From positions 124,001 to 188,000 of the forward strand of contig JADJXW010000001.1 of NCBI GenBank assembly GCA_016720075.1: 64,000 bases of DNA. The letters are read 5' to 3'. Under the pieces are notes generated by a model, which saw only the letters and a list, made by a program, of their open reading frames with translations, did not search any database and was not told where the DNA came from. A program made the position numbers and the translations under genes. This DNA is from Pseudomonadota bacterium (GTDB taxonomy: Bacteria; Pseudomonadota; Gammaproteobacteria; Steroidobacterales; Steroidobacteraceae). The first letter of the stretch is position 1; every line of letters starts with the position of its first letter. Below, piece after piece: positions 44,636 to 51,778 of this stretch.

Positions 44636-45436
44636 ATGATCCGCGGTCTCCGGACCCCAGTACCCGCCCGATCTGTTTTCATCTCCGACCTGCACCTGGG
44701 CACCCGTGAATGCCAGGCCCAGGAGCTGGCGGAATTCCTCCGCCACACCGATATGGAAACGCTTTTCCTGGTTGGTGACATCGTCGACCTGTGGGGCATG
44801 CGGCGCGGCATCTACTGGCCCGCGAGCCACCACGAGGTGCTGCGACTGATCGTCGACAAGGCGCGACGCGGCACGCGCGTCATCTATGTTCCCGGCAATC
44901 ACGATGAGCTGGCGCGAGCGCTGTGCGGCAGCCTGCTCGCCGGCGTGGAAGTCCACTCTGAATACGTTCACACCACGCGCAGCGGCCAGCGCCTGCTGGT
45001 GATGCACGGTGACGCGTTCGATGGCGCCGTGCGCTTCAGTCCGCTGTTGAAGGCCACTGGCAACGCCATCTATACGGCGCTGCTGTGGCTGGGGCACTAC
45101 GTGAACCTGGCCCGGGGCCTGTTCGGCCTGCCGCGCTGGTCACTGGCGGCGTGGCTCAAGTCCCGGGTGGGCGATGCGCGCGAGTACGTGCAGCGGTACG
45201 AGCAGGTCGCCGCGCACGAAGCGAAGCGCCGGGGCTTCGATGGCATCGTCTGCGGCCACATCCACCGACCGCTGCTCGCGCGGATCGACGGCGTGCTGTA
45301 CTGCAACGATGGCGACTGGGTGGATCACTGCACGGCGCTCGTCGAAGACCGTCATGGTGAGCTGAGCCTGTGGAGCCACCGGCCTGCGGAACAGGCAGCG
45401 GAGCTGCCGACGCCGGAGTTGCGCAAGGCGGCGTGA
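44636..45436 (+). CDS. LpxH-like UDP-2,3-diacylglucosamine diphosphatase family phosphoesterase
   Basis: A 266-residue calcineurin-like metallophosphoesterase. The di-metal motifs are all present: SDLHLGTR, GDIVDLW, GNHD, GDAFD-type histidine region and CGHIHRP. It resembles the LpxH-like family that cleaves UDP-diacylglucosamine in lipid A synthesis, though this subgroup with a longer C-terminus has members of unknown role. An AAGGAG site lies nine bases before ATG 44636. About 110 bases separate it from the LysR gene, with an AT-rich stretch that could hold the promoter. Confidence 0.83.
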   Translation: MIRGLRTPVPARSVFISDLHLGTRECQAQELAEFLRHTDMETLFLVGDIVDLWGMRRGIYWPASHHEVLRLIVDKARRGTRVIYVPGNHDELARALCGSLLAGVEVHSEYVHTTRSGQRLLVMHGDAFDGAVRFSPLLKATGNAIYTALLWLGHYVNLARGLFGLPRWSLAAWLKSRVGDAREYVQRYEQVAAHEAKRRGFDGIVCGHIHRPLLARIDGVLYCNDGDWVDHCTALVEDRHGELSLWSHRPAEQAAELPTPELRKAA

Positions 45437-45452
45437 TCCAGTGGTGGTCTGT

Positions 45453-45728
45453 TCAGTTGACCGCGGGCGAAGCGCGGCACGACTCCAGATCCCTGACGCG
45501 CTGTTCGAGCTTCGGAAAAATCTCCTTGAAGTACCGCAGGTCATGCAGTGCCTGGTCGCGCGCCAGGAGCGTCTGCAGGTGTGCTCCCGCGAATTCGATG
45601 ATCTGCGCCGGGATGGTGCCGCGAATGCCCAGCTCCTTGATCGCGGCTGCGACGCAGCCCGCGTCCTGGGACATCAGCGCCAGGCGCGTCAGCTTGTTGC
45701 GGCTCAGGTTCTGGTAGGGGCGGTCCAT
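45453..45728 (-). CDS. Small helical hypothetical protein
   Basis: A 91-residue cytoplasmic protein without recognised family. It is mostly alpha-helical and charged (YQNLSRNKLTRLALMSQDAG, AAAIKELGIRGTIPAQIIEFA, RYFKEIFPKLEQRVRDLESC). ATG 45728 has a GGAG site; an upstream GTG at 45740 is less well placed. It converges on the phosphoesterase gene with 16 bases between stops. Confidence 0.5.
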   Translation of the reverse strand: MDRPYQNLSRNKLTRLALMSQDAGCVAAAIKELGIRGTIPAQIIEFAGAHLQTLLARDQALHDLRYFKEIFPKLEQRVRDLESCRASPAVN

Positions 45729-45922
45729 CCGGCACTCCACTGGAACGTGTTCCGAGCTTAGGAGCGGCAGATGCAGGTTTTATGACACGCGCTTCTGCAC
45801 GGATTGCGATTGCTGGAGCATGCGGTTGCCGCGGGCAGTGAGATGGGCCCCGGAACGGATCAGGCGTACTAGACTGGGCCTGGCCCCTTCCGAAACCCAG
45901 CATCAACACCGCGCTCCATCGC

Positions 45923-46546
45923 ATGCACCCCAAACTCGAAATCGACCACCGCGCGCTCAAGATCATGATCGCCGTGGTGGCATTCACGCTGGCCAACGTC
46001 ACCAGCGTCCTGGCCAACGACAGCATCCTGTCCATCAGCGAAGCCTACAAATACGGTGGCTGGGCGCGCGATGTGCTGGTTGGCGCCATGTTCGCGGTGG
46101 CCGCATTCATGTTTGCGTACAACGGCTACCGTCCGCTGGAAAAGGTGCTGACCAAGGCCACGGCGGTGGCGGCCCTCGGCGTCGCGCTGTTCCCCGGTGA
46201 AGTGGAGCCCGTCGGCAGCACGACGCAGACCGTGCACACCATTGCGTCGCTGGTCATGTTCCTGACGCTGGCCTGGCTGTGCTGGATCTTCTACCAGCGC
46301 GCGAAGCGCAAGCACCTGATGCGGGCCAATCGCCGCGCCGTGCTGTACGCCATCTGCGGATGGGTGATGCTGGCGTCGATGCTGATCGTGGTGGTGGACC
46401 ACTTCATGGGTGGACCGCTGGTCGACAGGATCCCCAGGCTGGTCTTCCATTGCGAGCGCGTGGCGCTGCTGGCCTTCGGCACCGCGTGGCTGGCGGCCGG
46501 GCACATCGTGCCGTGGCTGACGGATCCGGAAGAGCGCTGGACCTAG
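45923..46546 (+). CDS. Six-helix membrane protein of unknown function
   Basis: A 207-residue inner-membrane protein with about six hydrophobic helices (IMIAVVAFTLANVTSVLA, VLVGAMFAVAAFMFAYNGY, AVAALGVALFPGEVEPVG, IASLVMFLTLAWLCWIFY, VLYAICGWVMLASMLIVVV, VALLAFGTAWLAAGHIVPWL). No catalytic motif is recognised. The tail converges on, and overlaps by four bases, the secreted-protein gene at 46543. About 195 bases upstream hold no gene; TACTAGACT near 45870 could be part of its promoter. Confidence 0.6.
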   Translation: MHPKLEIDHRALKIMIAVVAFTLANVTSVLANDSILSISEAYKYGGWARDVLVGAMFAVAAFMFAYNGYRPLEKVLTKATAVAALGVALFPGEVEPVGSTTQTVHTIASLVMFLTLAWLCWIFYQRAKRKHLMRANRRAVLYAICGWVMLASMLIVVVDHFMGGPLVDRIPRLVFHCERVALLAFGTAWLAAGHIVPWLTDPEERWT

Positions 46547-46869
46547 CCCTTCGCGGGAATCTTGTCGAACTCCGCCTGGATCTCCGCAAGCTTCGCGTCA
46601 GTCAGGTCCTGTTCGTACTGCTGTACTCCCTTCAGCGTCTGATCGCGGCCCATCGACTGGAACATCTCGTTGCCCCAGACCGTCGGCACCAGCTTCTTCA
46701 GGATGGCTGCCGCCGCGGGATCGTCGATCAGCTTTCCGATCAGCGTCTTGTCGACCGAGTAATGCGCGGGCTGCGCGGCAGGGGCGTTCTGGCTGAACGC
46801 CGGCGTGGACAGTGGCAGTGCGCCTAGGGTCAGCGCAGCCATGGCAAGAGTTGTCAGGGTCTTTCGCAT
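46543..46869 (-). CDS. Small secreted protein downstream of G8 copy 1
   Basis: A 108-residue exported protein with a signal peptide (LAMAALTLGALPLSTPAFS). The mature part contains YSVDKTLIGKLIDDPAAAAI and the segment VPTVWGNEMFQSMGRDQTLK. Similar short domains occur at the end of secreted hydrolases, but I cannot name a function. It lies 40 bases after the stop of the G8-domain gene on the same strand, so it is probably the second gene of that transcript. Confidence 0.6.
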   Translation of the reverse strand: MRKTLTTLAMAALTLGALPLSTPAFSQNAPAAQPAHYSVDKTLIGKLIDDPAAAAILKKLVPTVWGNEMFQSMGRDQTLKGVQQYEQDLTDAKLAEIQAEFDKIPAKG

Positions 46870-46909
46870 TTCAGTTCTCCGTGACGATCGCATCAACAAG
46901 GACTCGAGC

Positions 46910-49540
46910 CTACCGACTGACCAAAAGGCTGGTGCCACTGCCCGGCACGGCAACGCGAGCCCCGTTACCGTCTGAGACCACCTTCACCCACAGCGCATCC
47001 TTGTCCTTGAAGTACGAGGTGGCGCTGGCCTTGCGCAGCGCATCCAGGCTGCTCTGTTCCGTGCCCGAGGCAGCCTTGGTGAATCCCTGCAACTCCAGGA
47101 TCACCCACGAGCCGCTGTCCATCTCGGTCAGGTTCAGATTTATCGTCGGCCGCTCGGTGATCACCTTGATCTCGGTGCCGGCGCGCACGTTGCTGTTCTG
47201 GGTGACCGTGTAGTTCCGGCCATTGCGGCCGAGCACCACGGGCACCGGGGGAGGCGGCGGACCGGCGGGGCGCGGCGCAGCGCCAGCAGCGGGAGGCGCG
47301 CCTGCGACAGGCGCTGCGCCGCCGGCTGCCCCTGCGGGTCGCGGAGGGCCGGCGCCCACATTGCCCGCGCCGAAGCTCAGGCGCCCAACGTCGCCCTTGC
47401 ACACCGCGGCGTTCCAGTCGGCCTTGATCACGCACGCTTCCGAGTCGGTCGCGACGCTGTCGTAAACGCCGTCATTGATCAGGATGTACGAACCGGGAAC
47501 ACCGCTAACCGAGCCATCCTTGTCGTGGATGGCCGCGACCTTCCAGGCGGCATTGCTGCCATTGTCATTGGCCCACTTGCGCTCATGCGCCGGGAAATGC
47601 ACGGGCTTGGCGTTGATGAACTTCGCGCGCTCGACGGCGTTCTCGGTGCTGACGCCGAAGCTCGTATACAGCAGGTACGACAGCGCGCCCGCCTTGCGGG
47701 TGGCGTTGTCCTGGTAGTTCACGAACGTGCTGTTCTCCACGTCGTGGCGATAGTCGTAGTACTCGTAGCCGCGGATCGGGAAGTCCGGCAGCATCGGTTT
47801 CGGCAGGCTGCGACCATAGGCCTTCTCCGCCTCCGTGCGGGGGTTGCCGATGTTCTCTGTTTCGCCCACGAACAGCGAATCGACCACGCGTGAGGTGTAG
47901 GGGTCGCGACCGAAGTTGCCCGACGCATGCGTGTAGCCCATGGCGTTGTCGGCCAGCTTCACGTTCCGGAACGTGTGCATCTCGCCGCGGCCCCAGATGC
48001 CGCCATTGCGGTTCTTGTACGCGGTGAGATCCGCGAAGACGTTCTCCACCGTCCTGCTGGTGGGATCGGCGGGGTTCTCCTTCGGCTGGTGCGAGCTGCC
48101 GGTCACGCTGAACGTGTTGTTGGCCGCAATGTTGCGGTCGAACATGAACCCGTCGTAATTCGAGTGCGCGACGTTGCCCTTGAACTCGCGGAAGGGCGTG
48201 CGACGCGGCCAGGTGGCCTTGCTCTGGTCCGAGCCTTCGAACGCGCCGTTCGGATGTTCCGGCAACGACATCCAGAAGCCGTTCGAGTCGGAACCCGCGG
48301 CGACGTTGTCGCGGTAGATGTTGTCGGGATTGGTGATCCAGAAGCTCGCCACTGTGTTGTCCGAGGGCAGCAGCACTTCCTTCGAGGCCTGGCCGTTCTC
48401 CCTCACCGCCTGGCGATTGTCGAAGTTCGGGCTCTCGCCGGCCGCGGCCAGGTTGGTCGGCACGCAGGCCTTGGTCGGATGACACTTGGTCTGGATGGCG
48501 AGGTTGCGGATGAACTCGTTGCCGTGCTCGATGCCGTCTTCCAGGAAGAAGCAGTGGCCCACGGTGTTGTAGGTCACGTTGTTCTCGACGCGCAGGTTGT
48601 GCGTGCCGTGCACGGTGACGCAGCGGTTGTAGGTGTCGTGGATCGCGGCGTTGCGGACGTATTGCCCCTTCACGTCGCCGGCCAGATGCCAGTGCAGCGG
48701 ATACCGGGCGAGCTCCAGGTTCTGGCCCATGCGATTGAGCTCGACGCCCTCGATGAACATCTTGCTCGTGACCATCGCCATGATGTGGCCGCCGAAATAC
48801 GACTGCTCCGCATCGGCCGAGGCCTGGATCTTGATGTTGCGCGTCAGCAGTCCCACTTCGCCGCGCTGGTCGACGTCGAAGGTGATCTTGCCGAAGTGCA
48901 TGTAGGTAAGCGGACGGTCGAGCGTGATCGCAGTGCCGCTGATGGCGGCAATGGTGCGACGCTCGGCCTGGCGGGGATCAAAGTCCGTCGACGCGAGCAC
49001 GATTTCATCGCCCACGCGCCAGCCCGAAGCATTCAGCACTTCAATCGCGCTGCTGCCGGCATCAGCCGTCTTCGCCAGCTTGGTCCAGGTGTGGGTGCGG
49101 TCTCCGTGCAGGTTCAGCGTGCCGGCGGAGATCATGATCCCGCGGTCACCCATGCCCATCATCTCTTCTTCCTTCACGCTGTCGGTGAGGGTGATGGTGG
49201 CCTTGCGCGTGTGGGGCTTGGCCTCGGTGCCGATCGCCAGTTCCCCGTGCAGCATGATCCACTCGGTGGTCAGTTCCAGGTCGGCGTTGTCGGCGAAAGT
49301 GAGTTTGCCGTTGATGGTCAGGCCATTCAGCGCCGGCGGACTCACATCGAGGATCACTTCCTTGCCGGCCTCGATGACGACCTTGTCGCCAGCGGCGGGC
49401 ACCTTCTTGCCGGGCCAGGTGGCGCGATCAGACCAGCGCGTCGGCTTGGCCTGGGCGGCTTCGACGACAGCAGAAACGCTGACCAGCAGGGATGCAGGAA
49501 GAACGCAGGCAACGAGGAACGAGCGAATGCGCTGACTCAC
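46910..49540 (-). CDS. Secreted G8-domain, CEMIP/TMEM2-like beta-helix protein, copy 1
   Basis: An 876-residue exported protein. Order: signal peptide; G8 domain (about residues 30-150, TRWSDRATWPGKKVPAAGD, GLTINGKLTFADNADLEL); long parallel beta-helix-like region with GEVGLLTRNIKIQ, YFGGHIMAM, NRMGQNLELARYPLHWHLAGD, RCVTVHGTHN and GHCFFLEDG; Pro/Ala/Gly-rich linker; C-terminal module (AGTEIKVITERP, KDKDALWVKVVS) ending in VSR. The motifs resemble animal CEMIP and TMEM2 hyaluronidases. The bacterial substrate is unknown. GTG 49540 follows a GGGGG site and lines up with the other copies. An alternative ATG lies at 49579. Confidence 0.85.
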   Translation of the reverse strand: MSQRIRSFLVACVLPASLLVSVSAVVEAAQAKPTRWSDRATWPGKKVPAAGDKVVIEAGKEVILDVSPPALNGLTINGKLTFADNADLELTTEWIMLHGELAIGTEAKPHTRKATITLTDSVKEEEMMGMGDRGIMISAGTLNLHGDRTHTWTKLAKTADAGSSAIEVLNASGWRVGDEIVLASTDFDPRQAERRTIAAISGTAITLDRPLTYMHFGKITFDVDQRGEVGLLTRNIKIQASADAEQSYFGGHIMAMVTSKMFIEGVELNRMGQNLELARYPLHWHLAGDVKGQYVRNAAIHDTYNRCVTVHGTHNLRVENNVTYNTVGHCFFLEDGIEHGNEFIRNLAIQTKCHPTKACVPTNLAAAGESPNFDNRQAVRENGQASKEVLLPSDNTVASFWITNPDNIYRDNVAAGSDSNGFWMSLPEHPNGAFEGSDQSKATWPRRTPFREFKGNVAHSNYDGFMFDRNIAANNTFSVTGSSHQPKENPADPTSRTVENVFADLTAYKNRNGGIWGRGEMHTFRNVKLADNAMGYTHASGNFGRDPYTSRVVDSLFVGETENIGNPRTEAEKAYGRSLPKPMLPDFPIRGYEYYDYRHDVENSTFVNYQDNATRKAGALSYLLYTSFGVSTENAVERAKFINAKPVHFPAHERKWANDNGSNAAWKVAAIHDKDGSVSGVPGSYILINDGVYDSVATDSEACVIKADWNAAVCKGDVGRLSFGAGNVGAGPPRPAGAAGGAAPVAGAPPAAGAAPRPAGPPPPPVPVVLGRNGRNYTVTQNSNVRAGTEIKVITERPTINLNLTEMDSGSWVILELQGFTKAASGTEQSSLDALRKASATSYFKDKDALWVKVVSDGNGARVAVPGSGTSLLVSR
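48726..48850. repeat. 125-bp tract identical to 56476-56600
   Basis: Base-for-base identity, including synonymous positions, with the matching part of G8 copy 3 (56476-56600). Sequence outside diverges. It covers the MGQ and FGGHI motifs. Points to recent gene conversion. Confidence 0.9.
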
Positions 49541-49736
49541 GGCTAAAACCCCCGGTATTCGGCTGATGACGCGGATCATTGGCGTCAACGCGGAAGCATA
49601 GCGCGAGTCCGGCGCCGGGCATGAAGAGGGCGGTTCTGTTCGCATATCGCAGATGCGAATAGTTGCCGCCGCAGTTATAGCCGCCTCGGCGGACCGCGCA
49701 TGCTACGGTCGCCGTTCCCTCAGATCAGGACTGCAT

Positions 49737-50093
49737 ATGACCACGACCGCCTCGGGCCTCCAGTACGAAGACACCGTCACCGGCAGCGGCGAGACCGCCA
49801 GCGCCGGCGCTCACGTCACGGTCCATTACACCGGCTGGCTGCACGATGCCAGCGCACCCCAGGGCCGCGGCCGGAAATTCGACTCGAGCAAGGATCGCGG
49901 CGATCCGTTCGACTTCCCGCTGGGTGACGGCATGGTCATCCGCGGCTGGGACGAAGGCGTGCAGGGCATGAAGGTTGGCGGCACCCGCGTGCTGACCATC
50001 CCGCCCGAGCTGGGCTACGGCGCGCGCGGCGCCGGCGGCGTGATTCCGCCCAACGCGACGCTGGTGTTCGAGGTGGATCTGCTGGGCGTCTGA
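49737..50093 (+). CDS. FKBP-type peptidyl-prolyl isomerase
   Basis: A 118-residue FKBP rotamase that speeds folding at prolines. The whole domain is visible: HVTVHYTGWLHD, KFDSSKDRGDPFDFPLGDGMVIRGWDEGVQGMKVGG, IPPELGYGARGAGGVIPPNATLVFEVDLL. No signal peptide is present from ATG 49737, which has an AGGA site; a longer upstream reading frame adds no convincing leader. It sits between G8 copy 1 (divergent) and the cytochrome c gene, but nothing ties it to them beyond position. Confidence 0.9.
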   Translation: MTTTASGLQYEDTVTGSGETASAGAHVTVHYTGWLHDASAPQGRGRKFDSSKDRGDPFDFPLGDGMVIRGWDEGVQGMKVGGTRVLTIPPELGYGARGAGGVIPPNATLVFEVDLLGV

Positions 50094-50114
50094 AGCAGCG
50101 CTTCGCGCCTGGGC

Positions 50115-50145
50115 TAAAATGGGCCACCGGATCCCTCGATCCGGA
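50115..50145 (+). promoter_or_regulatory. Candidate promoter and leader hairpin for cytochrome c
   Basis: TAAAAT at 50115-50120 resembles a -10 element. It is followed by a perfect seven-pair hairpin (CCGGATC with GATCCGG, 50128-50145) in what would be the 5' leader of the cytochrome gene. The hairpin could equally belong to the FKBP gene end. Confidence 0.35.
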
Positions 50146-50171
50146 CCTTGAGCTTCTGGAGTCAGCCGTCT

Positions 50172-50552
50172 ATGTCCGGGTTTCGCCGTCTCTTCGTCAT
50201 GGTCGCCGCAATGGCGGCCCCAGCCCTGTGTGCGGCAGCCAAGCCGGATATCGAGAACGGCAAGGCGACCTTCAACACCATGTGCAGCGTCTGCCATTCA
50301 ACGCAGAAGACAGGCGGCCCCATCGAGGGCCCCAATCTCATCGGTGTCGTGGGCCGCAAGGCCGGCAGCCAGCCTGAGTTCCCCCGGTACTCGCAGGCTC
50401 TCAAGGCCTCCGGGCTCACCTGGAGCAAGAAGGCCCTCAACAAATTCCTGGTGAACCCGGGCGAGAAGGTGCCGGGCACCTTCATGCCGATGCAGATTCC
50501 GGACGACAAGACGCGCGCGGATGTGGTGGCTTATCTGGCCACGCTGAAGTAG
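50172..50552 (+). CDS. Periplasmic class I cytochrome c
   Basis: A 126-residue cytochrome c. The signal peptide ends near ALCAAA. The heme site is CSVCH, followed by GPNLIGVVGRKAGSQPEF, as in cytochrome c2-like proteins, and the distal methionine lies in GTFMPMQIPDD. It should shuttle electrons in the periplasm. It converges on the ferritin-like protein gene with a shared hairpin terminator between them. Intact and normal in length. Confidence 0.88.
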   Translation: MSGFRRLFVMVAAMAAPALCAAAKPDIENGKATFNTMCSVCHSTQKTGGPIEGPNLIGVVGRKAGSQPEFPRYSQALKASGLTWSKKALNKFLVNPGEKVPGTFMPMQIPDDKTRADVVAYLATLK

Positions 50553-50555
50553 CCG

Positions 50556-50577
50556 GGGCTGCCGCTTCCGGCAGCCC
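50556..50577. terminator. Bidirectional hairpin between convergent genes
   Basis: GGGCTGCCG pairs perfectly with CGGCAGCCC around CTTC, placed between the stops of cytochrome c (plus) and the ferritin-like gene (minus). There is no T-run on either side, so it may work as a weak or factor-assisted terminator for both. Confidence 0.6.
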
Positions 50578-50580
50578 GCG

Positions 50581-51765
50581 TCACACCGCGGCCATCAACT
50601 GGTCGTAGATCCTCAGGTCGAAGTTGCCCGGCAGCAGTTTGTCGATCTTGCGGGCGTAGTCGCGGGTTTCCTGCAGCATCCGGCGCGTGAATCGCCGTCC
50701 CGCGGCCTCGTTGATGCCGGGATCGAACCCCATGCTGAGCGGGTCGAACGGCACCGCGGCACCCTTGGTCGGCAGGTACTGCGCGATCGAATACAGCGGG
50801 CCCATCATGATGGCCTGCGCCAGCGCGGTCTCGGTCTTGGACTTGCGGCGGTAGCCCTGGTCGAGCAGCAGCAGCTGGCTCCAGTAGTTCAGGTTGCCGA
50901 GCCACGCCAGCGATCGCATGTCCGGATCCTTGATGGTGTTCGGGCGTCCCTCATAGGCCGTGGGATTCACGGGCACCTGGTAGCACGGATACAGCGCATC
51001 GTCGGCGGGAAGACTCCATACGCCAGGGACTTCCTTGAGCACGGGATGAGCCCCTTCATACAGGGACTGGAAGAACTTGAAGTGGCCGAACTCGCCATCG
51101 GCCTTGATGTTGCCGAGGCCTTCATACCACGCGTCGTAATCGAGTTTGACCCCGCCGGCCTTCTTGACCTCGAGGATGGTCTCGATGATGGCGTCGTAGA
51201 GGTTGCCGACGTGGTTCGGGACAAGATTCGGCCCCAGGGTGCCCTTGAGCTTGTCGATGAGGTATGAATCGTCGACAACCGAGCGTGCTCTCTTGAGCCG
51301 GGTCTTGTCCGCCTCGCAGTACACGAACTTGGCCAGGCTGTTCTGGCCCAGCGGCGCCATTTCGAACGGGAAGGGATAGGCGTCGGTCTCGTAGGGAAAA
51401 TCCTGGCGCGTGAGCTGGGGCTTGGCGTCCAGCTCCACGAGCAGCCGGTTCACTGCCGCCAGGTGCCGCATCTCCTCGACGATGACACCCATCAGCGAAG
51501 TGGCATTCGGCGCCGGAGCGCCGACGACCGTGGCGTACGTGGGCTTGAGTGAAAACGCCCCGTAGAGGTACTGCACCATCAGGTCGTGTTCGATCTCGAC
51601 GCCTTCCTTCAGAAGCCGTATGAGCTCGATATAGGGATCGGAAAAAAATCGCTGTACCGGGGAAAACGTGTGCGTGGCCGCCAGCGCCTTGCCCGAACCC
51701 GTGGTGACTCCCAGCGCCGCGATGCCTCCCAGCATCGCGCGGCGCGACATGCCCTTGTCTGACAT
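50581..51765 (-). CDS. Tat-exported ferritin-like (VioB/RebD-type) protein
   Basis: A 394-residue protein with a twin-arginine-like signal (GMSRRAMLGGIAALGVTTGSG) and a ferritin-like four-helix domain. The metal-ligand pattern is clear: LLKEGVEIEHDLMVQYLYGAFSL in one helix and VIVEEMRHLAAVNRLLVEL in the next (E-x-x-H type), resembling the ferritin-like domain of VioB and RebD. A second helical pair follows (GEFGHFKFFQSLYEGAHPV). ATG 51765 lies 13 bases after the G8 copy 2 stop with a GGAGAG site, so it is the last gene of the G8 operon. Redox or oxygenase activity is inferred. Confidence 0.78.
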   Translation of the reverse strand: MSDKGMSRRAMLGGIAALGVTTGSGKALAATHTFSPVQRFFSDPYIELIRLLKEGVEIEHDLMVQYLYGAFSLKPTYATVVGAPAPNATSLMGVIVEEMRHLAAVNRLLVELDAKPQLTRQDFPYETDAYPFPFEMAPLGQNSLAKFVYCEADKTRLKRARSVVDDSYLIDKLKGTLGPNLVPNHVGNLYDAIIETILEVKKAGGVKLDYDAWYEGLGNIKADGEFGHFKFFQSLYEGAHPVLKEVPGVWSLPADDALYPCYQVPVNPTAYEGRPNTIKDPDMRSLAWLGNLNYWSQLLLLDQGYRRKSKTETALAQAIMMGPLYSIAQYLPTKGAAVPFDPLSMGFDPGINEAAGRRFTRRMLQETRDYARKIDKLLPGNFDLRIYDQLMAAV

Positions 51766-51778
51766 CTGAACTCTCCGC

